Source of the DNA: Paracoccaceae bacterium
GTDB taxonomy: Bacteria; Pseudomonadota; Alphaproteobacteria; Rhodobacterales; Rhodobacteraceae
DNA length: 64,000 nucleotides
NCBI GenBank assembly: GCA_006226775.1
Contig: SBGD01000074.1
Location: 1-64,000 of the forward strand
Direction of reading: 5' to 3'
Part shown: positions 23,671-33,083 of the stretch, piece by piece
How the letters are laid out: each line of letters opens with the position of its first letter
How positions within the stretch are numbered: the first letter of the stretch is position 1
The notes under the pieces: model-generated
Seen by the model: the letters and a program-made list of their open reading frames with translations, nothing else
What the model was told of the DNA's origin: nothing
Databases searched by the model: none
Position numbers and translations under genes: made by a program

Positions 23671-25248
23671 ATGACAGACCGCAAACCGAATTTCCTGATC
23701 GTCATGATGGACCAGCTGCGCTGGGATCACCTGGGCTGCTATGGCAATCCCATCGTGCAGACGCCCAACCTCGATTCCATCGCCGAGGCCGGGCTGCGGT
23801 TTGACGCCTTCCACGTCTCCAACCCGATCTGCCAGCCCAACCGCGCCTGTCTTGCCACCGGCCAGATCTCGACCGTGAACGGCTGTCGCCAGAACGGCAT
23901 CCCGCTCTCGCTGGAAAGCGTGACCTATGCCGACGTGCTGCGCACCGGGGGCTGGCGCACCGGGGTGATCGGCAAGTCGCATTTCCAGAACGTCACCGCC
24001 ATTCCCGCCCCCGACCGCAAGCTGACCGGCACGGGCCAGGAGCCCGCCGAGCGGCGCGCGCGCCGCGATCAGCGTGACGGGGAGGACTACGGGCTGGAGG
24101 TCAAGGTCAAGTGGGCCAAGAACCCCGACCGCACGCTGCCCCTGCCCTATTACGGCTTTGACCATGTGCGGTTCTGCATCAGCCACGGCGATCAGATCGA
24201 CGGGCATTACACCAAGTGGCTGCGCGACCGGCACCCCGATCCCGACAGCCTGCGCGGGCCGGACAATGCGCTCGACAGGCCCGAGGACCGCGTCGCGCAA
24301 TGCTGGCAGAGCGCGCTGCCGGAAGAGCTGCACCCCAACCGTTATATCGCCGAGGAGGCCTGTGCCTTCCTGGACGATCAGCCCAGGGACGACCCCTTCC
24401 TGCTGGTGCTGTCCTTCCCCGATCCGCACCACCCCTTCACCCCGCCGGGGCGCTGGTGGGACATGTACGACCCCGCCGACATGATCCTGCCCGAGACCTT
24501 CCACACCCCGCTGTCGCAGCGCAACGACCTGCCCGAGACCGCGCGGCTGGCCTACCGGATGGGCGACGCCGATCCGCATTCGCACTGGCCCTTCCACGTC
24601 AACGAAGACGAGATGCGCAAGATCCTGGCGCTGAACTACGGTTCGATCAGCTTTGTCGATCACGAGTTGGGCAAGGTGCTGCAACACCTGCGCGACCTCG
24701 ATCTCGACGACGACACGGTGATCTGTTTCATGTCCGATCACGGCGATTACATGGGCGATCACGGCACGGTGCTGAAGATGGGGCTGCATTACCAGAGCGT
24801 GATCCGCGTGCCCTTCCTCTGGCGCGACACCGCCGGGAACCGCGCGCAGGGCACCTCCGACCGCCAGGCCAGCGCCATCGATTTCGCCCCGACGATCCTG
24901 CAACGCGCGGGGTTCAAGGTCCCGCTGGGGATGCAGGGGCTGGACGTCATGGACGACAGCGTTCCGGCGCCCCCGGTGCTGGTCGAGGATCCGGGGATTG
25001 CCGTCTTCGCCGACCCCGATGCGCGCAGTTCCATCGTCTCGCTGGTCGACAACGGCTGGCGGATGTCGCTGCTCGAAGCCGCACCGGGCTGGGGCGAGCT
25101 TTACGACCTGCGCGCCGATCCGAACGAGACCCGCAACCTGTGGGACGACCCCGCCTCCGCGGCGCAGAAGGCGCGGCTGCTCGAGGCTTTCGCCCGCCGC
25201 CAGATCGCCCTGCGCGACCTGTCGCTCTGTCCCACCGCCCGCGCCTGA
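23671..25248 (+). CDS. Sulfatase-superfamily hydrolase
   Basis: 525 residues of the alkaline phosphatase/sulfatase fold. The N-terminal metal site is FLIVMMDQLRWDHLGCYG, and CQPNRACLATG (Cys 54) fits the CxPxR motif in which cysteine is converted to formylglycine. The second metal site is FMSDHGDYMGDHG near 350. There is no signal peptide, so it is cytoplasmic and probably acts on an imported sulfate or phosphonate ester. It lies behind a LysR regulator and is followed 9 bases later by an SRPBCC gene. Sulfatase versus phosphonate monoester hydrolase cannot be settled by eye. Confidence 0.93.
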   Translation: MTDRKPNFLIVMMDQLRWDHLGCYGNPIVQTPNLDSIAEAGLRFDAFHVSNPICQPNRACLATGQISTVNGCRQNGIPLSLESVTYADVLRTGGWRTGVIGKSHFQNVTAIPAPDRKLTGTGQEPAERRARRDQRDGEDYGLEVKVKWAKNPDRTLPLPYYGFDHVRFCISHGDQIDGHYTKWLRDRHPDPDSLRGPDNALDRPEDRVAQCWQSALPEELHPNRYIAEEACAFLDDQPRDDPFLLVLSFPDPHHPFTPPGRWWDMYDPADMILPETFHTPLSQRNDLPETARLAYRMGDADPHSHWPFHVNEDEMRKILALNYGSISFVDHELGKVLQHLRDLDLDDDTVICFMSDHGDYMGDHGTVLKMGLHYQSVIRVPFLWRDTAGNRAQGTSDRQASAIDFAPTILQRAGFKVPLGMQGLDVMDDSVPAPPVLVEDPGIAVFADPDARSSIVSLVDNGWRMSLLEAAPGWGELYDLRADPNETRNLWDDPASAAQKARLLEAFARRQIALRDLSLCPTARA

Positions 25249-25257
25249 GGGGGCCTC

Positions 25258-25731
25258 ATGACTTCGCTGATCCGCTCGATCATCGTGCCTGTCCCGCCTG
25301 CCAAGGCCTGGCAGCGGTTTGTCGGCGGGCTGCATATCTGGTGGGACCGGGCGCATTGCCATTGCGGCACGGAAAGGCTTGACCGGGTGTTCATCGACCC
25401 CGGCCGCGGGCTCTGGGGCGAGATCACCCGCGACGGCGAAACCCTGTCCTGGGGCTATGCCCGGACCATCGCGCCCGAGCGCAAACTGGCGCTGGCCTGG
25501 CAGATGGACCCGCGCCACCGCCCCTGGATCGCCGAGCCCGACCCGGCGCGCGCCAGCCTGATCGACGTGACCTTCGCGCCCGAGATGGGCGGCACCTGCG
25601 TCACCGTCCGCCATCACGGGTTCGAGCGGCACGGCGAGGGCGCGCAGGCGATGCGCGACGCGATGATCGGGCTCGACCGCTGGCAGGACTGGCTCGAGCG
25701 CTACGCCGCGAGTTTCAGAACACCCGCCTGA
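25258..25731 (+). CDS. SRPBCC (AHSA1/START-like) domain protein
   Basis: 157 residues with the AHSA1 pattern: an N-terminal strand SIIVPVPPAKAWQRFV, W-rich strands (WGEITRDGETLSWGYARTI), and the closing helix WQDWLERYAASF. Members form a deep hydrophobic cavity for a small ligand. It starts 9 bases after the sulfatase stop and is probably co-transcribed. Whether it carries the sulfatase substrate or product is unknown. The gene ends 8 bases from the convergent SulP gene. Confidence 0.88.
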   Translation: MTSLIRSIIVPVPPAKAWQRFVGGLHIWWDRAHCHCGTERLDRVFIDPGRGLWGEITRDGETLSWGYARTIAPERKLALAWQMDPRHRPWIAEPDPARASLIDVTFAPEMGGTCVTVRHHGFERHGEGAQAMRDAMIGLDRWQDWLERYAASFRTPA

Positions 25732-25739
25732 CGCGCGCG

Positions 25740-27503
25740 TCAGGCCGAGGCTTTCGCCCCGGGCTTGTCGGCGCATTCGTTGAAACAGCGGATCGTGCAG
25801 GTCTTGCAGATCGCGTCCGAGGCGCGGGCCACGGCGGGGCGGATCGCGTCGGACTTGTGCGGATGCACGTTTTCCCGGCCCAGCACGTCGAGGCAATGCA
25901 GCCGGTCAAGCACGCCCAGCACGTCGGGATTGGCGGCAATCAGGTGCAGGTCGTGGCCATGCGCCCGCGCCCGGCGCGCCTCGGACAGGATGAAATCGGC
26001 CCCGGCGAGGTCGATCTTGCCCACGCCCTTGAGGTTGAGGATGCAGGTCTTGAAGCCGTCGCGGTCCTCCATCCGGCGGAATTCCCGCTCCACATGTTCG
26101 ACCGAGGCAAAGAACAGCGGGCCTTCGATGCGCACGAAGCGGATCTGCGGGCATTGCGGCAGGTTGAAGGTCTCGGCGTTCATGAAGACCCGGCGGCCGT
26201 TCACCTCGGTGGGCGCGCCGACCGCGACCAGCGGATGCGCGCTCTTGTTGAGGAAGATCGACAGCGAGGCGACGACGCCGACGAGGATCGCAAAATCGAG
26301 CCCCGAGAGGATGCCGGTCAGGAAGGTGGCGACCAGGATGAAGGTCTCCGACCGGCTGGTGGCGACGATGTGGCGGATCTCGGCGATATTGATCAGCCGC
26401 CAGGCGACGTAGAGGATGATCGCCGCCATCGCCGGGACCGGCACGAAGCGCACGAAGGGCGCCAGCACCAGCAGCAGGACCACCAGGAACCCCGCGGCAA
26501 AGACCGCCGACATCGGCGAGGCGGCGCCGGACTCGGCGTTCAGCCCCGAGCGGGTGAAGGAGCCGGACCCGGCGTAGCACTGAAAGAAGCTGCCGGTAAG
26601 GTTGGAAAGCCCCTGGCCGACCATTTCCTGGTTGCTGTCATAGGTTTCGCCGCGCCTAATGGCGAAGGATTTGCCGATCGAGATCGCCTCGAGCAGCCCG
26701 ACGCAGGCCACCGCCGCGGCGGCGGGCAGCAGCGCGCCGATGGTGCCGATCTCGAGGTCCGGCGCGCGGAACGCCGGCAGCACCGCGTCGAGCGGCGCGA
26801 ACATCGCCACGCCCGCGGCCTCGGCGCCCAGCAGGATGGCAGCAAGCGAGCCTGCCACCAGCGCGATGATGTAGCTTGGCAGGCGGCGGCTGATGCGGGC
26901 CGAGAGGATCAGGCTGGCCAGCGTCACCGCCGAAATGATCACCGCGTCGATGTTCAGCCCGCCGGCCTCGGTCACGATCCGCGACAGCCGGTGCAGCACG
27001 CCGCCCTCGCCGCCCGCGAGCCCCAGCGCCGGGCCAAGCTGCGACACCGCGATCAGCACGGCGGCGGCGGCGGTGAAGCCGACGATCACCGAATGCGAGA
27101 TGAAGGCGATCAGCCCGCCCAGACCCGCCAGCCCCGCCGCCAGTTGCAGCACGCCCACCATGAGCGTCAGCACCAGCGCCAGCGCGATATAGCTTTCGCT
27201 GCCCGGCAGCGCGAGCCCGCTGAGCGAGGCAAAGAGCACCGCGGAAATCGCCGTCGTCGGCCCCGAGACCATGACCCGCGACGAGCCCCAGAGAGCCGCG
27301 ACCACCGTCACGATGATCGCGGTGAACAGCCCGTATTCCGGCGGCAGCCCGGCGATGATGGCAAAGGCCACGCCCTGCGGCAGCACGATGGTCGCCCCGG
27401 TCAGCCCGGCCAGCGCATCGGCCTTCCAGGCCGCCGGCGTCTGGTCGCGAAACCAAGGGCGCAGCGGCGAGAGGCGTTTGAGGACCGCGCCTGTCCGGGC
27501 CAT
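25740..27503 (-). CDS. SulP/SLC26-family anion transporter with STAS domain
   Basis: About 587 residues. Some 12 membrane segments carry the SulP motifs ALAGLTGATIVLPQGVAFA and ISAVLFASLSGLA, and SNLTGSFFQCYAGSGSFTRS near 305. A C-terminal STAS domain follows (EREFRRMEDRDGFKTCILNL, GVGKIDLAGADFI). A short Cys-rich tail (CKTCTIRCFNEC) after STAS is less usual. These proteins carry sulfate, bicarbonate or other anions across the inner membrane. The start at 27503 lies 4 bases after the stop of the upstream sulfatase-like gene, so the pair is co-transcribed and may move the anion released or the anionic substrate. Confidence 0.93.
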   Translation of the reverse strand: MARTGAVLKRLSPLRPWFRDQTPAAWKADALAGLTGATIVLPQGVAFAIIAGLPPEYGLFTAIIVTVVAALWGSSRVMVSGPTTAISAVLFASLSGLALPGSESYIALALVLTLMVGVLQLAAGLAGLGGLIAFISHSVIVGFTAAAAVLIAVSQLGPALGLAGGEGGVLHRLSRIVTEAGGLNIDAVIISAVTLASLILSARISRRLPSYIIALVAGSLAAILLGAEAAGVAMFAPLDAVLPAFRAPDLEIGTIGALLPAAAAVACVGLLEAISIGKSFAIRRGETYDSNQEMVGQGLSNLTGSFFQCYAGSGSFTRSGLNAESGAASPMSAVFAAGFLVVLLLVLAPFVRFVPVPAMAAIILYVAWRLINIAEIRHIVATSRSETFILVATFLTGILSGLDFAILVGVVASLSIFLNKSAHPLVAVGAPTEVNGRRVFMNAETFNLPQCPQIRFVRIEGPLFFASVEHVEREFRRMEDRDGFKTCILNLKGVGKIDLAGADFILSEARRARAHGHDLHLIAANPDVLGVLDRLHCLDVLGRENVHPHKSDAIRPAVARASDAICKTCTIRCFNECADKPGAKASA

Positions 27504-27507
27504 CGGC

Positions 27508-29151
27508 TCAGGTGGCCTTGGCGGGCGTGGCAGCAGGCGCGGCATCCGGCCCCAGAACCTCGCGCAGCTCGGCCGGGTTGCGATAGCCAATCAGGATGCC
27601 GGCCCTGGCCTCGCCCAGGCTGGGGTCGCGCGCGGCGATCCAGGCGTCCGAGCGGGTGGTGCGCTGCGCGGTCCGGCGGGTCCAGGCAAAGAACAGCCCC
27701 TCCATCCGGGCGCATTCGGCGGCATGGGCAGGGTCGGCGCCCAGGTCGGTCAGTTCGTCGGGATCGGTCTGCAGGTCGAAGAGCATCGGGCGGAAGCCCT
27801 CGGCGAAGATGTATTTCCAGCGCCCGTCAAACAGCATGGTCAGCTTGGCATCCCTGACCTCGACGCCCAGCCGGCGCCGGACCTCGCGCATCGAGTAGTC
27901 GTACTCGGAGACCGCGACCTCGCGCAGGTGCTCGGCCTGGCCATGCAGGATCGGCATCAGCGAGCGGCCTTCGATGATATGCGGCACCGCCTCGCCACCG
28001 AAGTAATCGAGGATCGTCGGCGCCACGTCGATCGCCTCGACCAGCGCCGAAGAGGTCTGCCCGCGGGTGGCATCGGCCTCCGGGCTCGGGTCGACCACGA
28101 TCAGCGGGATGCGGGCCGAGGCATCGTGGAACAGCTCTTTCTCGCCCATCCAGTGATCGCCGAGGTAATCGCCGTGATCGGAGGTGAAGACGATCAGCGT
28201 CTCCTCGGTCAGGCCCTCAGCGTCGAGGAAGGCCATCAACCGCCCCATCTGGTCGTCGATCTGCTTGATCAGCCCCATGTAGGCGGTCAGCACGCGGGTC
28301 CGCGTGGCGTCGTCGCAGAAGGCGCGGCTGACGCGCTCCTCCATGAAGGCGCCGTAGACCGGGTGCGGGTCGTCGCGTTCGCCCGCGTCGCGCACCGGGG
28401 GCAGGTGCGTCTCGGGGCCGTACATGTCGTGATAGGGGGCCGGCACGATATAGGGCCAATGCGGCTTGATGTAGCTCAGGTGCAGGCACCAGGGCGTGTC
28501 CCCGGCCTCGCGGATGAAATCCATCGCGCGGGTGGTGATATAGGGGGTCTCGCTTTCCTCGTCGGCGGCGCGGGCGGGTTTGTCGGCATTGTCCATGAAC
28601 CAGCCGCTGAGGATATTGCCGTCTTCGTCCTCGGCGCTGTTGGCGACGGTTTCCCAGGGGTTCTCGTCGGGCCAGCCGCGGTCTTTCATGAACTGGTCAT
28701 AGGCCTTGTTGCGCGCATAGCGCGGGCCGTCGGGGTGCAGCCCGTCGTCACGCTCGAAAGGCTCGAAGCCGCATTCCGCGACCAGCGCGCCGATCTTGCT
28801 GTCGGGCGCAAGGCCGAGGCGCTTCAGCCCCTCGATATCCGCCGTCATATGGGTCTTGCCGCAAAGGGCGGTGCGCACGCCCAGCGGGCGCAGGTGGTCG
28901 CCCAGCGTCATCTCGCCCACCTTGAGCGGAATGCCGTTCCAGGTCGAGCCATGCGAGGCGACGTAGCGCCCGGTGTAGAAGGACATCCGCGACGGGCCGC
29001 AGATCGGCGATTGCACGTAGGCACGGTCAAACAGCACGCCGCGCGCCGCCAGCGCGTCGATATGGGGCGTGTGCAAATGCGGATGCCCGGTGCAGGACAG
29101 GTAATCCCACCGCAACTGATCGCACATGATGAAAAGGACGTTCCTGGTCAT
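27508..29151 (-). CDS. Sulfatase / phosphonate monoester hydrolase-like enzyme
   Basis: 547 residues of the alkaline phosphatase superfamily. It has metal-binding NVLFIMCDQLRWD at the start, CGPSRMSFYTGRY (Cys 51 as the formylglycine precursor in a perfect CxPSR), and FTSDHGDYLGDHWMGEK near 325. No signal peptide is seen. The C-terminal extension GILIGYRNPAELREVLG resembles tails in the phosphonate monoester hydrolase/arylsulfatase group. It is the first gene of a two-gene unit with the SulP transporter. It shares only family-level similarity with the plus-strand sulfatase at 23671, so the two are unlikely to be recent duplicates. Confidence 0.93.
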   Translation of the reverse strand: MTRNVLFIMCDQLRWDYLSCTGHPHLHTPHIDALAARGVLFDRAYVQSPICGPSRMSFYTGRYVASHGSTWNGIPLKVGEMTLGDHLRPLGVRTALCGKTHMTADIEGLKRLGLAPDSKIGALVAECGFEPFERDDGLHPDGPRYARNKAYDQFMKDRGWPDENPWETVANSAEDEDGNILSGWFMDNADKPARAADEESETPYITTRAMDFIREAGDTPWCLHLSYIKPHWPYIVPAPYHDMYGPETHLPPVRDAGERDDPHPVYGAFMEERVSRAFCDDATRTRVLTAYMGLIKQIDDQMGRLMAFLDAEGLTEETLIVFTSDHGDYLGDHWMGEKELFHDASARIPLIVVDPSPEADATRGQTSSALVEAIDVAPTILDYFGGEAVPHIIEGRSLMPILHGQAEHLREVAVSEYDYSMREVRRRLGVEVRDAKLTMLFDGRWKYIFAEGFRPMLFDLQTDPDELTDLGADPAHAAECARMEGLFFAWTRRTAQRTTRSDAWIAARDPSLGEARAGILIGYRNPAELREVLGPDAAPAATPAKAT

Positions 29152-29220
29152 GATCGGGCCCCACCTGGGTGTCGGACCGGGGCGCTGCCGCCCCGGCCGC
29201 TATTGCGTTCACTATTGCGT

Positions 29221-30252
29221 TCAGCCGCGTGCGACGTCGGGAATGGTCACGCCAAGCTCTTCCAGCGCGCGCAGCGCACCGGGGTGCAGCGGCATGTTGA
29301 GGTCGGCCACCGCAGCCTCGGGCGTGATCGCCTTGAGCCAGGGCGCGCTGTCCTGCATCTCGGCCACGCCCTCGAAGAAGGTCCTGGTCATGTCGTGGAT
29401 CATCGCCTCGTCGGCGTCCTCATTGGTGACGATGCCGACGGTGACGCGCAGGGTGGTGGTGTCCTCGGTATTGACCTGGTTGTCCCCGTAGATCCCCACC
29501 GGCAGGGTGCCGAGGCCAAAGCCGGGGCGATTGGCCAGCGCCTTGACCGCGTCGGATTCCAGCTGGTCGGCGGGAATGCCGAGGAAGCGGATCGGGTTGG
29601 TCACGGCGATCTGGGTCAGCACCGGGCTGGGGGCGTTGGTCGGGTTGCAGTAGATGTCGAGGTTGCCGTCCTGGAACGAGGCCGCCGCCGCGTCCCAGCC
29701 CAGTTTCACCGCTTTGTAATCCTCGCCTGCCTTGAGGCCCGCGACCGCCTCGAAAAGACGCTCCATGGTGGAATAGGCCGCGCCGCCCGGAGGGCCGAGG
29801 AAGACCCGCTTGCCCCTGGCATCCTCCAGCGAGGTGATGCCCGAGCCGTCGTAGACCGCGATGTGATAGACACCCATCGGAAAGTTCAGCACGGTGCGCA
29901 GCTTCTTGGCCAGTTCCGGCGCCTGGTCCATCTTCTCGAACATCGCGCGCTGGTTGGCCATCAGCGCGTGCAGCGCGGGCGAGGACATGCAGAAGGCGGT
30001 CTTGCCCATCGCCACTTCCAGCACGTGGCGGGTGGCGGCACCGGTGGCGTTGATCTGGATCTCGTAGTCGGGCAGCTGGCGGTTGATGATATTGGCGAAG
30101 GTGGTCATCACCAGGTTGGGGCTGGTGCCCGGGCCCAGGGTCGACATGCGCAGGAGTTCCTTGGCCAGCGCGGCGCGCGGCAGAAGGCTCAGCGTGGCGG
30201 CGGCGGCCGCGGTGCCGGCCAGCAGGCCGCGACGGGTGAGGGTGGATGTCAT
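29221..30252 (-). CDS. TAXI-type TRAP transporter solute-binding protein
   Basis: About 343 residues. The start at 30252 has AAGGAG 9 bases upstream and yields a Tat-like signal LTRRGLLAGTAAAAATLSLL cleaved near ALAK. The mature part shows the TAXI pattern: STLGPGTSPNLVMTTFANII, SLEDARGKRVFLGPPGGAAYS near 155, and LHPGALRALEELG at the end. It captures a small organic acid for the fused TRAP permease whose stop lies 23 bases upstream. If that permease is truly interrupted, this protein would be an orphan receptor. Confidence 0.93.
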   Translation of the reverse strand: MTSTLTRRGLLAGTAAAAATLSLLPRAALAKELLRMSTLGPGTSPNLVMTTFANIINRQLPDYEIQINATGAATRHVLEVAMGKTAFCMSSPALHALMANQRAMFEKMDQAPELAKKLRTVLNFPMGVYHIAVYDGSGITSLEDARGKRVFLGPPGGAAYSTMERLFEAVAGLKAGEDYKAVKLGWDAAAASFQDGNLDIYCNPTNAPSPVLTQIAVTNPIRFLGIPADQLESDAVKALANRPGFGLGTLPVGIYGDNQVNTEDTTTLRVTVGIVTNEDADEAMIHDMTRTFFEGVAEMQDSAPWLKAITPEAAVADLNMPLHPGALRALEELGVTIPDVARG

Positions 30253-30275
30253 GTTGGGTTTCTCCTTGTTGGGGG

Positions 30276-32138
30276 TCATGTGGTTTGGTCTTTGACGTTC
30301 AGTTCCAGCCGGTCGAGGTACATCAGCCCCAGCGCGGCGATTGCGGCGATCCAGGCCACCATCGGCCCGAAGAAGATCAGCGCCACCGCCAGGCCCAGCC
30401 CCACCGGCACCATGTAGCCCTTGCCCCGGCGCGGATAGCAGGCGCGCGAGATCAGGATCGTGGCGAGCAGGACAAAGAGGATCGCCTGCAGCGACTCGGT
30501 CAGCGGGAAGCCTGTGCCCAGCAGAAGCGCGGGCTGGTAGATGAAGGCGAAGGGGATCACGAAGCCCGGCAACGCCAGCCGCGAGGCCTCGAGCGCGGTG
30601 GCCATCGGGCTCGATCCGGCGATGGGCGCGGCGGCAAAGGCGGCCAGCGCCACCGGCGGGGTGATCGCCGACAGGACGCCGAAATAGAGCACGAACATGT
30701 GGGTGTGCACGATCGGCACGCCGAGTTTCTGCAACGAGGGGCCCATCACCAGCACGATGATCAGGTAGGCCGGCACCGTGGGCATCCCCATGCCCAGCAG
30801 CAGGCAGGCAATCGCCATCAGGATCAGCGACAGGATCAGCTGGTCCTCGGCCAGGCTCGACAAGAGCGAGGCAAAGCGCAGCCCCACGCCGGTCAGGTTC
30901 AGCACGCCGATGACGATGCCCACCGCGCCGACAATCACCACCAGTTGCGCCGAGATCAGGCCCGCCGAGCGGATGAACTTGACCCAGGCCGCGCCGTTGA
31001 ACAGCAGGTCGGGCCGCACCGCAAAGCCCAGCACCGCGGCCAGGGCCACGCCGATGAAACCGGCATAGGCGAGCGACGAGCCGCCGACCATGGTCACCAC
31101 GATGCCCGCAAGCGCCAGCACGAAGATGCCCATCTGCACCAGTTCCCGCCAGGTGAAGGCGATATTGGGGCGCGGTTCCTCGGCCAGGTCCATGTTGCGC
31201 GCGGCGCTGGAAATGGCGACGAAAAGCCCGCCGTAATAGAGCAGCGCCGGCACCGCCGCCGCGACACAGATGGTGAGATACGGCACGCTGGTGACATCGG
31301 CCATGATGAAGGCCACGGCGCCCATGATCGGCGGGGTGATCTGGCCACCGCTCGAGGCCGCCGATTCCACCGCGGCCGCGAAACGGGGCGAAAACCCGCG
31401 CTTCTTGATCAGCGGAATGGTGATCACGCCGGTGCCCACCACGTTGGCCACCGCCGAGCCCGAGATGGTGCCGAAGAGCCCGCTGGCCACGGTCGCGGCA
31501 GCCGCGGGACCCGAGCGCATCCGCCCGGTCGCCGCCATGGCCAGCCGCACCAGCACCAGGTCGATGGCCAGCAATTCCAGCAGCGCGCCGAAGGCGATGA
31601 AGATCAGGATGGTCTAGACCACGGTCGCCATCGGCCGCCCGAAGACACCGTCAAAGGAATACCACAGCACGGTCATCAGCTCTTCGGTCGACAGGCCCGC
31701 ATGGCGCAGGAACCCCGGTGCCATGTGCCCGAAGGCGCCGTAAGCCAGCAGCAGGCCCGCCACGACCGCCATCACCATCCCGACCGAGCGCCGGGTGAGT
31801 TCGATCACCGCGATCAGCCCGAGAAAGCCCATCCAGATATCGGTCGAGGACAGGAAATAGAGCCCGGTCTCGATCTCCTCGGCGGCGCGGAAATACTGAT
31901 AGACGCTCAGCGACAGGCCAAGCGCGATCAGCGCCAGAAGCCCGCGGTCCAGCAGGCTGGCCGAGCGGCCCATGCCCGACAGGATGATCAGCAGACCCCC
32001 GGCCAGCAACATGCCGACCCGCAGGTAGGAATCGGAGAACACGCCGAAGACCGACACGTAGAACACGACCCCGATGACCACGAGCGACAGCGCGGTCACG
32101 GCATGATCCAGATAGGCAGTTTTCCTGATTTCCGACAC
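30276..32138 (-). pseudogene. Fused TRAP transporter permease (TAXI type) interrupted by an in-frame amber codon
   Basis: From a GTG at 32138 (GGGAG 8 bases upstream) the frame runs 620 codons, the usual size of DctQM-fused TRAP permeases, with one TAG at codon 175 (31614-31616). The half before it has four or five helices and ends FDGVFGRPMATVV. The half after continues directly as TILIFIAFGALLELLAIDLV and SGLFGTISGSAVANVVGTG, the conserved large-permease core, with no frameshift or gap. The second half has no good start and would lack its first helices. Everything else is intact and codon use looks normal, so the lesion is recent, or a sequencing error, or the codon is read through. Confidence 0.8.
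31614..31616 (-). other. In-frame TAG stop inside the TRAP permease gene
   Basis: The minus-strand context is GTGGTC-TAG-ACCATC, within a TCTAGA hexamer. Reading continues in the same frame for 445 more sense codons on the far side. A single base change from CAG, AAG, TCG or TGG would create it. Confidence 0.85.
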
Positions 32139-32188
32139 GATGTTCTCCCTGGTGTGAAGCCCACCACTCTGACGCCGATCTCCGATTC

Positions 32189-32246
32189 GGTGCAGGGTGC
32201 GCTTGAAGAAAAAGGTATTCCCTTGATGCACCTCTGGCGACGGTGC
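32189..32246. promoter_or_regulatory. Clustered GGTGC half-sites between TRAP permease and IclR genes
   Basis: GGTGC occurs at 32189 and 32196, then GCACC at 32228 and GGTGC at 32242, in a 145-base divergent gap. An IclR operator is possible but the match is weak in a GC-rich background. Confidence 0.25.
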
Positions 32247-32283
32247 GTTACACTGGGTGAAACGGGCAACCGGACGCGCGGGC

Positions 32284-33066
32284 ATGACGAAGCTGAACCG
32301 ATCCATCGAACGCGGGCTCACCGTGCTCGAGGTCATCCATACCTCGGGCGCCAGTTCGCTGGCCTTTCTCGCGGCGCGCACCGGGCTGTCGAAACCGACG
32401 CTGCTGCGGATCTGTGCCACGCTGGAACATCGCCGCTGGCTGACCCGCCGCAGCAGTGACGGCTGTTTCCAGCTCGGCTCCGCCTTTCCCCATGCCGGCG
32501 GGATGCCGGACCTGGTCGACCGGCTGGTCGAGGTCAGCAAGACCCGGATCGTGCAGCTCACCGAAGAGACCGGCCTGGCGGTGGACCTTGCGGCGGCGAT
32601 CGGCGGTGGGCGGACCGAGATCGTCGACACCACAAGGGTGTTCCGAAAGCACGGGGTCTATCCCGATTCGGTGGGCTTTCGCCCCTCGCCGATCCTCTCG
32701 GCGCTGGGGGCGGCCTATTTCGCCGGGTTGTCGGACAGCGGGCGGGCCGAGGCACTGAAGGACCTGGTCAGGCGCCTGCCGCGCGAGGATGCGGCCGCGC
32801 TGCCGCAACTGCCGAAAATCCTGAAAAGCATCGCCGAAAAAGGCTATGCCGCCCGCGCCCCGGGCCATTGGGGGCGGGCGGTGGATTACGGCGAGCTTCC
32901 GGCGGCCATCGCGGTGCCGATCCTGGCGGGCCCGGAGGTGGTGGGCGCCGTCAACCTGGTCTGGAATGCCGGCGACCAGACGGTCGAGGCGGTGGCGGAA
33001 AACCACCTCGCCCGGCTTCAGGCGACCGCCGCCGCCATCGGTGAAAGCTACGCCGCGCTGGGGTGA
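32284..33066 (+). CDS. IclR-family transcriptional regulator of the TAXI-TRAP unit
   Basis: About 260 residues. It has an N-terminal winged helix (SLAFLAARTGLSKPTLLRICATL, then HRRWLTRR) and an effector domain beginning near 80. RPSPILSALGAAYFAGL is the pocket segment, and IAVPILAGPEVVGAVNLVW is the conserved strand near the end. It is divergent from the TRAP permease and so probably senses the same solute. No clear ribosome site decides between ATG 32284 and GTG 32257; I prefer the ATG because the conserved part starts just after it. Confidence 0.92.
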   Translation: MTKLNRSIERGLTVLEVIHTSGASSLAFLAARTGLSKPTLLRICATLEHRRWLTRRSSDGCFQLGSAFPHAGGMPDLVDRLVEVSKTRIVQLTEETGLAVDLAAAIGGGRTEIVDTTRVFRKHGVYPDSVGFRPSPILSALGAAYFAGLSDSGRAEALKDLVRRLPREDAAALPQLPKILKSIAEKGYAARAPGHWGRAVDYGELPAAIAVPILAGPEVVGAVNLVWNAGDQTVEAVAENHLARLQATAAAIGESYAALG

Positions 33067-33083
33067 CGCGGCGCGCCCCGTGT

